Shown piece after piece: positions 11,380 through 19,765 of a stretch of 64,000 nucleotides of DNA. The position numbers and the translations under genes were made by a program. The stretch comes from Perkinsus olseni (Eukaryota > Perkinsozoa > Perkinsida). Within the stretch, counting starts at the first letter, position 1, and every line of letters begins with the position of its first letter. Where the stretch lies: NCBI GenBank assembly GCA_013115125.1, contig JABANN010000013.1, forward strand, positions 1 to 64,000, in the 5' to 3' direction. The notes beneath the pieces were generated by a model. That model did no database searches. It saw only the letters and a program-made list of their open reading frames with translations, and was not told where the DNA came from.

Positions 11380-13275
11380 TCATTGAAGCAACGTCTTCGA
11401 GTACCGCCACAACAGTAGTACAGTAGCCCTCTCGTCCATCGTCAGTGTCCGTCGCCTGTATGCCACACACATCGCCTCCCATATCGGCTCTAAGTCGCCG
11501 TTCCTATAAGCTCTAGGCAGCTTCTCCATGATGGGTTGATAGGTCCGGCTGAGGAGCTCCTCAAGGCACCTCTCCCTCATCTTCCCTATACGCTCGATAC
11601 GGCAGCTGTATATCAGACTCGCACAGATCCGAGCCAGAGTCCACCCCTGCTGAGGATGCTGCTGAAAGCCGCCTTCCGCGAGGGCCTTCTCGATTTCCGG
11701 GTGAGGACGGTAGTTCACCGGCACCCATGAAGTTGACCCCTGGGCCAGCAACAGGCCAACCAGCGGTGTCGGGCATCTGACCCCAGCAAACTTCGGACGC
11801 TCCTCTGCGGGCTTCTGCCTCCTCTCCTTGAAGGCCCTCTCATTCTCGAACCTCCTCCGGACCTCCGCAGCATGGCTGCTACCCTGATGCCGGGCAAGGA
11901 TGTGACTATCCAGCTCCGATGCAGGGACTGTCTCATGACAGCCCCTCACCGGGCACAGCCGTTCGACCTCGATAGGCTCTCCATTGCGGAGATATACTAC
12001 GCCACTGCTGCTACTCGATTGAGGTCCCTTCCACTCCCAGTCTGAATCAATCTCATCCTTCGTCTCCTGTGGCTTCGACGCTCCCCTCTCCTTCCTCCGC
12101 CTTACCTTCCTCCGTTTATCTTTCGGTTCTGCCCATTTGTCCCCAGAAGCCTTCGCCGCGGCGCCATCATCAGAACGTCTCCTTGTCCTCTGCCGAGGGA
12201 TATCCTCTGCGGTATTCCTGCACGAGGTTCTTTCTCTCGCTGCTCCCCCACTAGCAGAACAGGTCCTCGGCTCCTCACAGAAGGCAGCCCCAGCAGCACT
12301 CCTAGACGGAGATCTTCCCCTCGGACCCGATGCTTTTTCCCTCCTGCCTTCGCCCGCTTGCCCAGCCGAAGATTCTGGCTGCACAACCTGACCACGGTTC
12401 CGGGCCTGCCGCTGTCGACTTCTCCCAGCGGACCGCTCGGGCTGACCGCAGGCCCCGTCGTTCGACTCATCATTCTCGCCCTTGATAGTTGCGTTCACCT
12501 TTAACGGCTGCGGTTGGGATAGATCATCTCCTCGTCTTCGATTCACACGCGTCCTCAGCCCAACGGAGCTCACAGTAGCGGCGGTAGTTGAGACCGAGCT
12601 TCGACCATCGAAGTCGCCAGCAAGCTCCTTCTTCAGAGGAGACAACTTGAAGTGATGAGGCCATTGCTCAGGCCGAGGAGGGGGAGGCGGAACTGGAAGC
12701 AGAGGAGACACCATGCTGACTGCGGCCTGGCAGCCTCCGCCGTTCCGACGGGAACCCTCAGAAGACAATAGTTCCAGCCTCTGCGGCCCTCGCTGCTGCT
12801 TCACCCTACCCAGTGGTGTTCTCTCAGCCTTCGGCGGGCTTTCCTCCTCATCTCGGTACCGCCGTCCAAGTACCTTATCCTCGTTATGGCCACCGAAGGA
12901 CGATTCCTGCTTCCTCCGCCTTTGCCCTTTGCCGCGTGAACCGATGCAGTTAGCCGCAAAGCGATTATACCCCCCGATAGCCGTCGCCGTCAGCCGAGCC
13001 CCGCCCTCTCCAGCCGCATCTTCACGGCCCGTAGTACTACTGGTTTTATCTCTTTCCCCTTCGACCGATGATTTCCCACGACGCGCGGGCTTTCGCTTCT
13101 TCTTAGCGGCGCTTTCATCAGCAGTCAAGTCGACTGTCGGCTGGCGCTTCCGTCGACCGCCTCTGAGACGCCGGGCAGCCGGAGTACTCTCGTAGACGTC
13201 CTCGGTGAATGTGAGGGACTCTTCTGAAGAGGAGCTCTTCACTTCTACCACATCAGACACCCCGCGAGGGGACAT
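11380..13275 (-). CDS. C2H2 zinc-finger protein, SDWEW family, copy 2 (631 aa)
   Basis: Single exon of 631 aa from the ATG at 13275. A pyrimidine tract and acceptor-like TTTCTTAG lie about 17 bases upstream of the ATG. Residues 1-420 are low-complexity, Ser/Arg/Lys/Gly rich, with several basic clusters (GGRRKRQ, AAKKKRKPARRGK) that look like nuclear signals. The conserved part starts with IDSDWEW, then the finger CPVRGC-x12-HILARH and the same C-terminal domain as copy 1 (RCPTPLVGLLLAQG, GWTLARICASLIYSCRI, ATVLLLWRYSKTLLQ). The long disordered N-terminus has no counterpart in copy 3. Probably a nuclear regulatory protein; the exact function is unknown. Confidence 0.75.
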   Translation of the reverse strand: MSPRGVSDVVEVKSSSSEESLTFTEDVYESTPAARRLRGGRRKRQPTVDLTADESAAKKKRKPARRGKSSVEGERDKTSSTTGREDAAGEGGARLTATAIGGYNRFAANCIGSRGKGQRRRKQESSFGGHNEDKVLGRRYRDEEESPPKAERTPLGRVKQQRGPQRLELLSSEGSRRNGGGCQAAVSMVSPLLPVPPPPPRPEQWPHHFKLSPLKKELAGDFDGRSSVSTTAATVSSVGLRTRVNRRRGDDLSQPQPLKVNATIKGENDESNDGACGQPERSAGRSRQRQARNRGQVVQPESSAGQAGEGRREKASGPRGRSPSRSAAGAAFCEEPRTCSASGGAARERTSCRNTAEDIPRQRTRRRSDDGAAAKASGDKWAEPKDKRRKVRRRKERGASKPQETKDEIDSDWEWKGPQSSSSSGVVYLRNGEPIEVERLCPVRGCHETVPASELDSHILARHQGSSHAAEVRRRFENERAFKERRQKPAEERPKFAGVRCPTPLVGLLLAQGSTSWVPVNYRPHPEIEKALAEGGFQQHPQQGWTLARICASLIYSCRIERIGKMRERCLEELLSRTYQPIMEKLPRAYRNGDLEPIWEAMCVAYRRRTLTMDERATVLLLWRYSKTLLQ

Positions 13276-13594
13276 GAGGAGTACGAAACACTAAGAAAGA
13301 TTAGCTTGCAGCGAACCCCACCCACCCACCCAGGCGTTACGCCCCCGTCTCGGAACGCGACACATCTCCTTCGTCATGAAAAGAATTCACGACCTCTGCT
13401 GTCCCCACACCGGAGTACAAAGACAGTTCACTAGACCGCACAGGACTGATGCCTTCGGAGGAGGAGTTCTACCACCCCGCACAGCAGAACCCGTAGATCC
13501 CTCCGAGTTGGCCAGCCAGTGTTCAAGCGAGCAAGAGGTGCGAACCATCCCGTCGACTACTGATACTACTCTTCTACCCAGTGGTACCTTCGCG

Positions 13595-14554
13595 TCATCG
13601 CTCGAGTCGGTCCGAGAATCGATACAGCAGTGACACCATCGCGCGCCCTTCAGTCGGGTCAACTTTGTCAAAATGTGGCGGCCTGTCGAACATCCCTCGC
13701 AGGAGCTTCCTCGACGTATGGCGGTTCTCATGCCCTTCCTCAAGCCTTAGCGCCCCAGCCTTATACACCGCCTCCACAAGCTGCTCCATCCCCCTCAGTG
13801 GTACTCCTCTCACCTCCTGCTCCACCCTCAGGGCAGTAATGAAAGCAGCGCATATCCTCACAAAGCTCCACCCAGCCGAACGATTGCGAGTGACACCATC
13901 GGCAAGGGCCTGCTCAAGCGCTGGATGAAGACGTTTCCGAATAGTACCACCACTCCTCGAGAAACCCGGACAGTAGTATCGCAGCAGAGGCCGAGGGCAG
14001 GGCACTCCCGCCACCATCACGGTCTCTCCATCCCGGTCCTTCTCCCTAGCGAAGACCCTGGACCGGATCTCGAACGCTTCCTGACTCTCCTTGTGCAACA
14101 GACCGACGTGTTGATCCCGCTGGTGCCGCGAGTCGAAGACCTTCAGACAGCCTCTCACATGGCATCTGAACCGGCGAAGGCCTTCGTGTTCATCAGGCAC
14201 CACCTCATCCGCCGGCAAGTCGACAGCCCCCCAGTCGGAGTGCATGTCCTCACTCGACTCACTATCGCTGCTCTCTGACTCTGCATGAGCCATCGCTCGA
14301 TGCTCGGCAGCTCCTCCACCTTCACCACCGTTCGGATCTCGATCGTGGTCCCCACGCAGGTTCAATCCCCGGTCGCGTCTCCCTCGCCAGTCGTGGACCA
14401 CAGGGAGCTCCGGTTTCTCATCCTCGTCTTTCGCATCGCAGTCAGCCACCAAGTCAATGACCACAGCAGGATTCCGCCTTCGTCGCTTCCGCACTGGCGG
14501 CGTGATGATCTCAACCTCGGAGTCACTCTCTCTATCGCGGTCGGCAGCAACCAT
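13595..14554 (-). CDS. C2H2 zinc-finger protein, SDWEW family, copy 3 (divergent)
   Basis: Protein of 319 aa from the ATG at 14554 (MVAADRDRESDSE). The N-terminus carries a basic cluster (PPVRKRRRRNP). HSDWGA stands where copies 1 and 2 have DSDWEW. The finger is CHVRGC-x12-HVGLLH. The C-terminal domain keeps the pattern (GVPCPRPLLRYYCPG, GWSFVRICAAFITALRVE, MVSLLYRFSDRLER) with many substitutions, so it is an older paralog. It stands upstream of copy 2 in the same orientation. Nuclear role inferred from the finger and basic cluster. Confidence 0.7.
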   Translation of the reverse strand: MVAADRDRESDSEVEIITPPVRKRRRRNPAVVIDLVADCDAKDEDEKPELPVVHDWRGRRDRGLNLRGDHDRDPNGGEGGGAAEHRAMAHAESESSDSESSEDMHSDWGAVDLPADEVVPDEHEGLRRFRCHVRGCLKVFDSRHQRDQHVGLLHKESQEAFEIRSRVFAREKDRDGETVMVAGVPCPRPLLRYYCPGFSRSGGTIRKRLHPALEQALADGVTRNRSAGWSFVRICAAFITALRVEQEVRGVPLRGMEQLVEAVYKAGALRLEEGHENRHTSRKLLRGMFDRPPHFDKVDPTEGRAMVSLLYRFSDRLER

Positions 14555-15170
14555 ACAACAGGAAAACAATCAACTGAAAAGAGAGGCAGCCTGTTAACAC
14601 CTACTACTGAGTCAAGAAGCATGGCGGATTGAGTCGACCGGCAGGGTAGCGCCGAACTGCGGTGTACTCTGTCGCATGCGCCCTAGACCACGCGACCTAG
14701 GGAGTACGTCCCCAACGCTACTCAGTTAAGGGTGGGATGGCGGACGAAAGGAACCGCCATGACCATGCCTTAACGACAGCCGTAGCAGGTTTATTCGACG
14801 AGTTCCCGGAAGTAACCACGAAGCGGTCCCCGAGCGCTATTCCCGTGTTTCTTGATTAACTCTATACGGCCCTGAACTCACTCCACGGCTCAACCAGTAG
14901 GACCCCTGAGGTCCCGCTCATCAACACAACAGGGAGAGCCGTAACACAGAAACGATTGATGGCCAAGTCGATTGACACCAGAAGGGACGCGTCAATGACC
15001 CGGCTACGAAAGCAGCATCGTTATTCGTTCGACGACCGATATAGTAAGAATCATAGCTTGAAGGAGAGATCACTCATCAATCATCACGCACGTCGCCTGG
15101 TTTGAGTGGTGGCGAAGGTTACGTTGATTGGGCCGCGTATGGCCACCGTTGACAGTCCGTTGGTGAAAGA
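14555..15170. other. intergenic, no gene seen
   Basis: About 600 bases between zinc-finger copy 3 and the first RGRP protein. No long or family-like open frame. Likely promoter of copy 3 and 3' UTR of the gene at 15171. Confidence 0.5.
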
Positions 15171-15605
15171 TTATTTCTTCGCAGTCCTCGCCTTCCGCTT
15201 AGTACGTTTAATCCTCTTATCAACGATGGGGTTCCCTTCCTTATCCACTTTGATGCATGCTCTCCGGGCTCTCTCTTCGGCCTTCTCGTCCTCTCGCAGT
15301 TCCCCCAAGTACCTCCGCTTCGCCCTCTCAGCACCCATCTTGCTCCCCTTGACCTGTCGTCGATCCTTCCCTCTATAATAGGGCTTGTAAGACTTGTCCC
15401 TCGGACGGCCACGACTGGGGAGCCCTAGGGGATCTTCTCGACTGGCGTCAATCACGCGCCTGGATGGGGCGTTGGGCCTCGGTGCTGGCTCAGCGGCATC
15501 CCTACTCTCCATCACGTTGGTAGTGTTGCCAATGACCACGTCATCATCATCGGACTCCATCGCCGCCCCACCATCATCCTCTTGGCTGTAGTGGAGGTAG
15601 GGCAT
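15171..15605 (-). CDS. small basic protein with RGRP motif, paralog 1
   Basis: Unrecognised small protein, 144 aa if started at the ATG at 15605. An ATG at 15560 (MESDDDDV) is equally possible. After an acidic head comes a block shared with the gene at 15959: RRVIDASREDPLGLP, then RGRPRDKSYKPYYR and KDRRQ. The core R-G-R-P flanked by basic residues resembles an AT-hook, though its context is not a classical one. The C-terminus is a Lys/Arg-rich helix ending KRTKRKARTAKK. Likely nuclear or nucleolar from its charge; this is inference. Its neighbour UTP25 is also nucleolar, which may be chance. Confidence 0.6.
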   Translation of the reverse strand: MPYLHYSQEDDGGAAMESDDDDVVIGNTTNVMESRDAAEPAPRPNAPSRRVIDASREDPLGLPSRGRPRDKSYKPYYRGKDRRQVKGSKMGAERAKRRYLGELREDEKAEERARRACIKVDKEGNPIVDKRIKRTKRKARTAKK

Positions 15606-15958
15606 AGACAGAGAGAGGCAACCTTGGAGAAGAACTAGGCTGTGGGCCCCCAAAGTTCGCATCAAGCACCCCAAGGAAGAGAGTGCCAGAATTGAAAACG
15701 CGAAAAATCCTCGTTAAGCGACACGATGAGAGGTAGCGAAAAGTAGTAGCAAGATAGGGATTCAAGCATTTAGAAATGTTGCTCGATTCGAAGATGTTAG
15801 AAGAATGACCGAAGCACAGGAGCGATGATGGTCATAGGAGCAAGGGGTCAATGATAGTGGATAGACGTCAGTACAGCCAAGGGATGCCGGGAATAGAATG
15901 ATATAAACTACGAGACTCACTTCATTCAATTACAATTACCATGACCATGTGATCATGA
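15606..15958. other. intergenic between the two RGRP paralogs
   Basis: About 350 bases. No supported coding frame. Presumably promoter of paralog 1 and 3' UTR of paralog 2. Confidence 0.5.
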
Positions 15959-16282
15959 TTACTTCTGGGCCGCACGCTTTCGTTTCTCGGCTCGAACTTC
16001 CTCCCTCAGATCCTTCAAACGACTGCTAGCGCGTTGTCTTGCAGCGATCTTGCTCTGCCTGTACTGTCGTCTGTCCTTACTACGATAGTACGGCTTGTAG
16101 GACTTATCCCTCGGCCGTCCCCTATACGGCAGCCTGCGAGGGTCTTCGGTCTCAACATCAATTACCCTCCGCAAGACCCTGCGCTGAGCTGGCGAGTCGA
16201 GAGAGGCTTCCTCCCCAGCCTCGGCCGCGCGCTCGACCGGAACCGCGGCATCTCCATCCGGGCTGATGCCTTGCTCGGCCAT
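15959..16282 (-). CDS. small basic protein with RGRP motif, paralog 2
   Basis: Protein of 107 aa from the ATG at 16282 (MAEQGISPDGD). The frame is open further upstream, but this ATG gives the same acidic-head/basic-tail plan as paralog 1. Shared block: RRVIDVETEDPRRLP, then RGRPRDKSYKPYYR and KDRRQ, and a basic helical tail ending AEKRKRAAQK. A T-rich tract with TTTTGCAG lies upstream. It ends about 120 bases before the UTP25 stop side and lies on the same strand. Function unknown. Confidence 0.6.
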   Translation of the reverse strand: MAEQGISPDGDAAVPVERAAEAGEEASLDSPAQRRVLRRVIDVETEDPRRLPYRGRPRDKSYKPYYRSKDRRQYRQSKIAARQRASSRLKDLREEVRAEKRKRAAQK

Positions 16283-16402
16283 CCGAAAGCACAGAAAAAA
16301 AACTGCAAAATTATACCCAGAGGCCAACTCAACAGTAAGGATCTGATAAGTGTACGGAAACAACGTTGGTGGTGATGATGATGATGATGACCACCAGAGG
16401 GT

Positions 16403-18601
16403 TTACGAGAACGCCGATACCTTCCCAGGAGGTGCCGTGAGCAGCTTCGGCAGCCTGTCCCTGCCCACAAGCCTCTCCAGAGCATAGCCATCACAGCTGC
16501 TATAAAGACAGGTGGAGTAGCACTGGCTCGGCACTCTGACGTCCCGGAGGAGATCTTCGTAGATCTCCGGCCGCTCTGGCACACCGTAGAAGAGGTAGTG
16601 TTGAATGCCCTTGATGCGGAGCTTCCTATACCACAATAAACGCTCCGTCATGAGGATGACCTTCTTCTGCTGCGTCAGGAAGAACTGCCGAGCTCGACCC
16701 ATGGACTTGTTAGAAGAATACTCATCAATCGCCACGAAGGAGGCGTCATTTTTCTTGAGAAACGCGCGCAACCTAAGATACTCGAAGTAGGAGCTCACGC
16801 AGATCGCCAGACGGCCAAGGCCGGCGCCGATATCCTTCCAGTATCTCTCCTCGAAGAACTTGAGGTACTTATCCGAGGCCTCCGAGGGGTCATCGACGGC
16901 AACGTGCATGAACAGCTGCTTGGCAATCCCGAGGTTCACCGAGCACTTGGCGACCGTGCCGAGCTTGGTAGAGGGCAGCATGCGGATCCATCCTCGCCAG
17001 TTGCCTTCTTTGCCCTCTTCCCACGTGTCATGTATCACCGAGTCCATGAGGGGATTGTAGGTATCGGTCAACACCACCGTCTGTCGGAACCTCCTGGCGA
17101 GCCCGTCGGCTATCCAAGGACGAAGCCGGGAGATGTCGGCGCCCTCTGGAAGGGTCGAGGGCTGGACGTTGGTGACTTTGAGAATCTCGAGCACATGGTC
17201 CCAGTTCTGCATACTGAGCACATCGGCCCGGTCAAGAAGGACCATCTCAATCGAAGAGAGGAAGTCAAACTCACGCTTGGCATCCCCTTCGGCACCAGTG
17301 ATGAGTCGGAGCCCTAGAGGGGAGGCTATGATGATGTCCGAGGCGCTGAAGGGGGCGTACAGGCGGACCATCCTCCTGCCCACCTGGATGCCCACACGGA
17401 AGTCGTCATCGGCGAAGTCGTCCTCCGGAAAGATACCATCCCGCCAGTCGGTCGCCTCGTTCTTGCTGGAAAACTCCTCCGTGCCGAACTGGTCGTCGAA
17501 GCGCTTCTTGTTCATCGTCTGTTGGTTGTTAGGAGCCAACTTGAGCAGCCACTGCACATACTCCCGAGCCACGTTACGGAAGGGGCAGAGGATCAACACT
17601 CGAGGCCGGGAGAATCCCTGATCTCGGTACGGGTCCGAGTCGAACTCCTCCGTCGTCTCCCCGAGTAAGGCGTGCTTTCGCAGCTTCTCGTTGTTCTTCC
17701 ACACAGTGTTCCGAGCCCTCACAACATGTGCCATGACGTGGGACATGGCCACCTGCCGAGTCTCCCTCTGCGCCTCGAAGTCCATGCCACCATAGACCAC
17801 GTCGCTATAGGTAGACAGGGCGGACGCCAAAGCATGGCCCTTCCCACTCAAAGCCTCATTACTACACCCATTCTCCTCGAAGGACCGCTGTATCTTCGGC
17901 AGGAGGTCGACGAAGCCCTCGTTTTTCTCCAACAGCTCCACCGTCCGATGAGTACCATGAACCTTGCACCGATCCAGCAGGTCCGTCACCTTGGTAGTAA
18001 CATCGTTGTGCGCTCCGAGCTGGGGGATCTCCTGCAGGTTGTACGAAGAGAAACCCACAGTTTCAGCGCTCTCCTCCTCTTCCTCGTCGTCACTACCAGC
18101 TTCGCTACCAGCACCATCCTCTTGCTCCTCCGATACCACAATCGTCTCGTCAGGTGCATCGCCATCCTCCTCCGCCTCCACTTCCGCTTCCTCTGGAAGG
18201 TCCTCAGGGAGCTCCTCGCTATCGTCGAGTTCAACGGCGCCTTCCAGCTCAGTCGCTTCTGCCGGGCTCTCCTCTCCCTCACCCACCACGGACTCTTCCT
18301 CGTCACTCGAAAGCCTATCAGCGTCCACTCCCAATGACATAAGTAGCTTGTCGAAATCGCCGATGTCCTCGCTCGGCCCCTCAGCCTTGCCCGTCAGAGC
18401 TTCCCGCACAGCCGCATGAGTTGCCCTGGACGCAGCCTCAGCAGCAGCGGCAGCCTCCATCCTCGCGCTCCTTAAGGCACCTAAGTGAAGGTCCTTCGGT
18501 AACATAACATACTCCCAGTCAGAACGCAAGCGATTGTCGCTGTAGTTCAACGTCCGACACGCCTCTTCAGGACTGACAGGATAATTCTGAGTTAGGGTCA
18601 C
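16403..18601 (-). CDS. UTP25: UTP25 / digestive-organ-expansion-factor homolog (small-subunit processome)
   Basis: U3 snoRNP-associated protein needed for 18S rRNA maturation in the nucleolus. It has a DEAD-helicase-like fold that lacks helicase motifs. The exon codes for about 730 aa. Residues of about 100-190 are very acidic (EEEE and DDEEEEES runs), as in other UTP25 proteins. Then come the family blocks RDQGFSRPRVLILCPFRN, NKKRFDDQFG, ASPLGLRLITG-type sequence, FDFLSSIEMVLLDRADV and MQNWDHVLEIL. The C-terminal half has GRARQFFLTQQKKVILMTER, IKGIQHYLFYGVPERP and LERLVGRDRLPKLL. The frame is open to 18612 without an ATG near its start (SPEEACRTLNYSDNRLRSDW), so a 5' exon is expected; see 18648-18869. 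Confidence 0.88.
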   Translation of the reverse strand: MTLTQNYPVSPEEACRTLNYSDNRLRSDWEYVMLPKDLHLGALRSARMEAAAAAEAASRATHAAVREALTGKAEGPSEDIGDFDKLLMSLGVDADRLSSDEEESVVGEGEESPAEATELEGAVELDDSEELPEDLPEEAEVEAEEDGDAPDETIVVSEEQEDGAGSEAGSDDEEEEESAETVGFSSYNLQEIPQLGAHNDVTTKVTDLLDRCKVHGTHRTVELLEKNEGFVDLLPKIQRSFEENGCSNEALSGKGHALASALSTYSDVVYGGMDFEAQRETRQVAMSHVMAHVVRARNTVWKNNEKLRKHALLGETTEEFDSDPYRDQGFSRPRVLILCPFRNVAREYVQWLLKLAPNNQQTMNKKRFDDQFGTEEFSSKNEATDWRDGIFPEDDFADDDFRVGIQVGRRMVRLYAPFSASDIIIASPLGLRLITGAEGDAKREFDFLSSIEMVLLDRADVLSMQNWDHVLEILKVTNVQPSTLPEGADISRLRPWIADGLARRFRQTVVLTDTYNPLMDSVIHDTWEEGKEGNWRGWIRMLPSTKLGTVAKCSVNLGIAKQLFMHVAVDDPSEASDKYLKFFEERYWKDIGAGLGRLAICVSSYFEYLRLRAFLKKNDASFVAIDEYSSNKSMGRARQFFLTQQKKVILMTERLLWYRKLRIKGIQHYLFYGVPERPEIYEDLLRDVRVPSQCYSTCLYSSCDGYALERLVGRDRLPKLLTAPPGKVSAFS

Positions 18602-18647
18602 GCATCTACTGTTTAATTACAGAAGAGATTTGTTCTCTGACGCAGCA

Positions 18648-18869
18648 TTAACTACACGGCATCGGAATGGACGATGAACAGCCCGCTGACTGCAGTCCAC
18701 AAACGCCCGGATGGCAGCCGCCTTCCTTTCTACCCTTAGCCTCCTGCTTCGCCTTCTTGTCGAGTTTTTTCTGCTTCTTTTCCATTACATCTTCCGCGTC
18801 CAACTTCCGCTTCCTCTTCTTCCCCAGAGGATTCTTCGCCTTCGTCTTGTAGTTTCTGAATTTCGCCAT
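18648..18869 (-). CDS. possible 5' exon of UTP25 or separate small basic protein
   Basis: Starts with the ATG at 18869 (MAKFRNYKTKAKNPLGKKRK). It is very Lys rich, like nucleolar protein N-termini (KKRKRKLD, KKQKKLDKKAKQ). It lies just upstream of UTP25 in the same orientation, and the UTP25 frame needs a start. However, no GT donor in the right phase was found to pair with the acceptor TTAAACAG at about 18612, so the join is not proven. Alternative: an independent small nucleolar protein of up to 73 aa. Confidence 0.45.
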   Translation of the reverse strand: MAKFRNYKTKAKNPLGKKRKRKLDAEDVMEKKQKKLDKKAKQEAKGRKEGGCHPGVCGLQSAGCSSSIPMPCS

Positions 18870-19765
18870 GACAAGACGCGGAAAATCTGCAAAACTCTTT
18901 CAATCTTTCCCCCACTGTCCTCAAAAACAACTCAGCGAAATCTCCAGCAGAAACGCTCGACTTTCTATACAACGGGAGATGAAAAATCATGTTGGTTGAT
19001 AGTGATTCGCTCCCGCTCAGCGCCAAGTCAGTCTTACTGCCAAGCAGTTGCTGCGCCAAGTAACGGCTAAATCAAGGAGAAACTTTGGGCGTGCTGTTCT
19101 ATCCCCTGCCCCCGAGGAATCGCACTGAGCCTAGACGCCGAGAGCCACGCCGCTGAATGTTCTTAACCATTCTCTGATACCGTCCATCTGGTTTTAAATA
19201 ACGCCCGGCCGCTGGAGGGAGTACATCATACCATCCACCGTCAGTATGGCTCATACAGGGAGTCTCCTGAAACCATAGTTGTGACGACGCCGACTACCAC
19301 GGCCTGTACGATCGTTGTGTGCCGAATGAATTTTCGACAAGTACTACAACCAGTCCATGCAGCGCGAGTACTTAACAAAGGATGGAGCCCCTCTATCAAG
19401 CCAAGCAGGACTCGCAATGAGTAGATGCGCGATTAGTGTGTTGTCCCTTTGTCTACCCTTCCTTGCTCTTGGCCTCGCCCCCACGCCCGTTGTTGTCTGG
19501 CTACAGAGGTGCTTTCGGACAACACTCTTTCACTCAGGTCTGTCATCTGTGCCACATCGCCTGACACCTCATCAGTATCGACCCGGCCACGTTTGCTTCC
19601 GGCTCTATCACCCAACGTGTACGACTTCCGCACGAATCCCCAGAACGCGCCCCACCGATCACGATGGCGTGCGCAGAAGCTATCGGACCGTTTCGCCCGC
19701 CTACGCGGCGGAGCTTTACAGCGCAAGATATACAAGCATTCACCGGTCCATTACTAACTCTCAAC
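18870..19765. other. divergent intergenic region
   Basis: About 900 bases between the minus-strand UTP25 region and the plus-strand DYFGH cluster. No supported gene. A branch-point-like TACTAAC occurs at about 19752, just before the ATG of copy A. Confidence 0.4.

Noticed and set aside
14355-14380. T-arm-like AGGTTCAATCCCCGG
   Set aside because: Within zinc-finger copy 3 coding sequence, with no other tRNA parts.
17670-18420. Long plus-strand open frames opposite UTP25
   Set aside because: The Ser- or Leu-rich sequences come from the acidic repeats of UTP25 read backwards.
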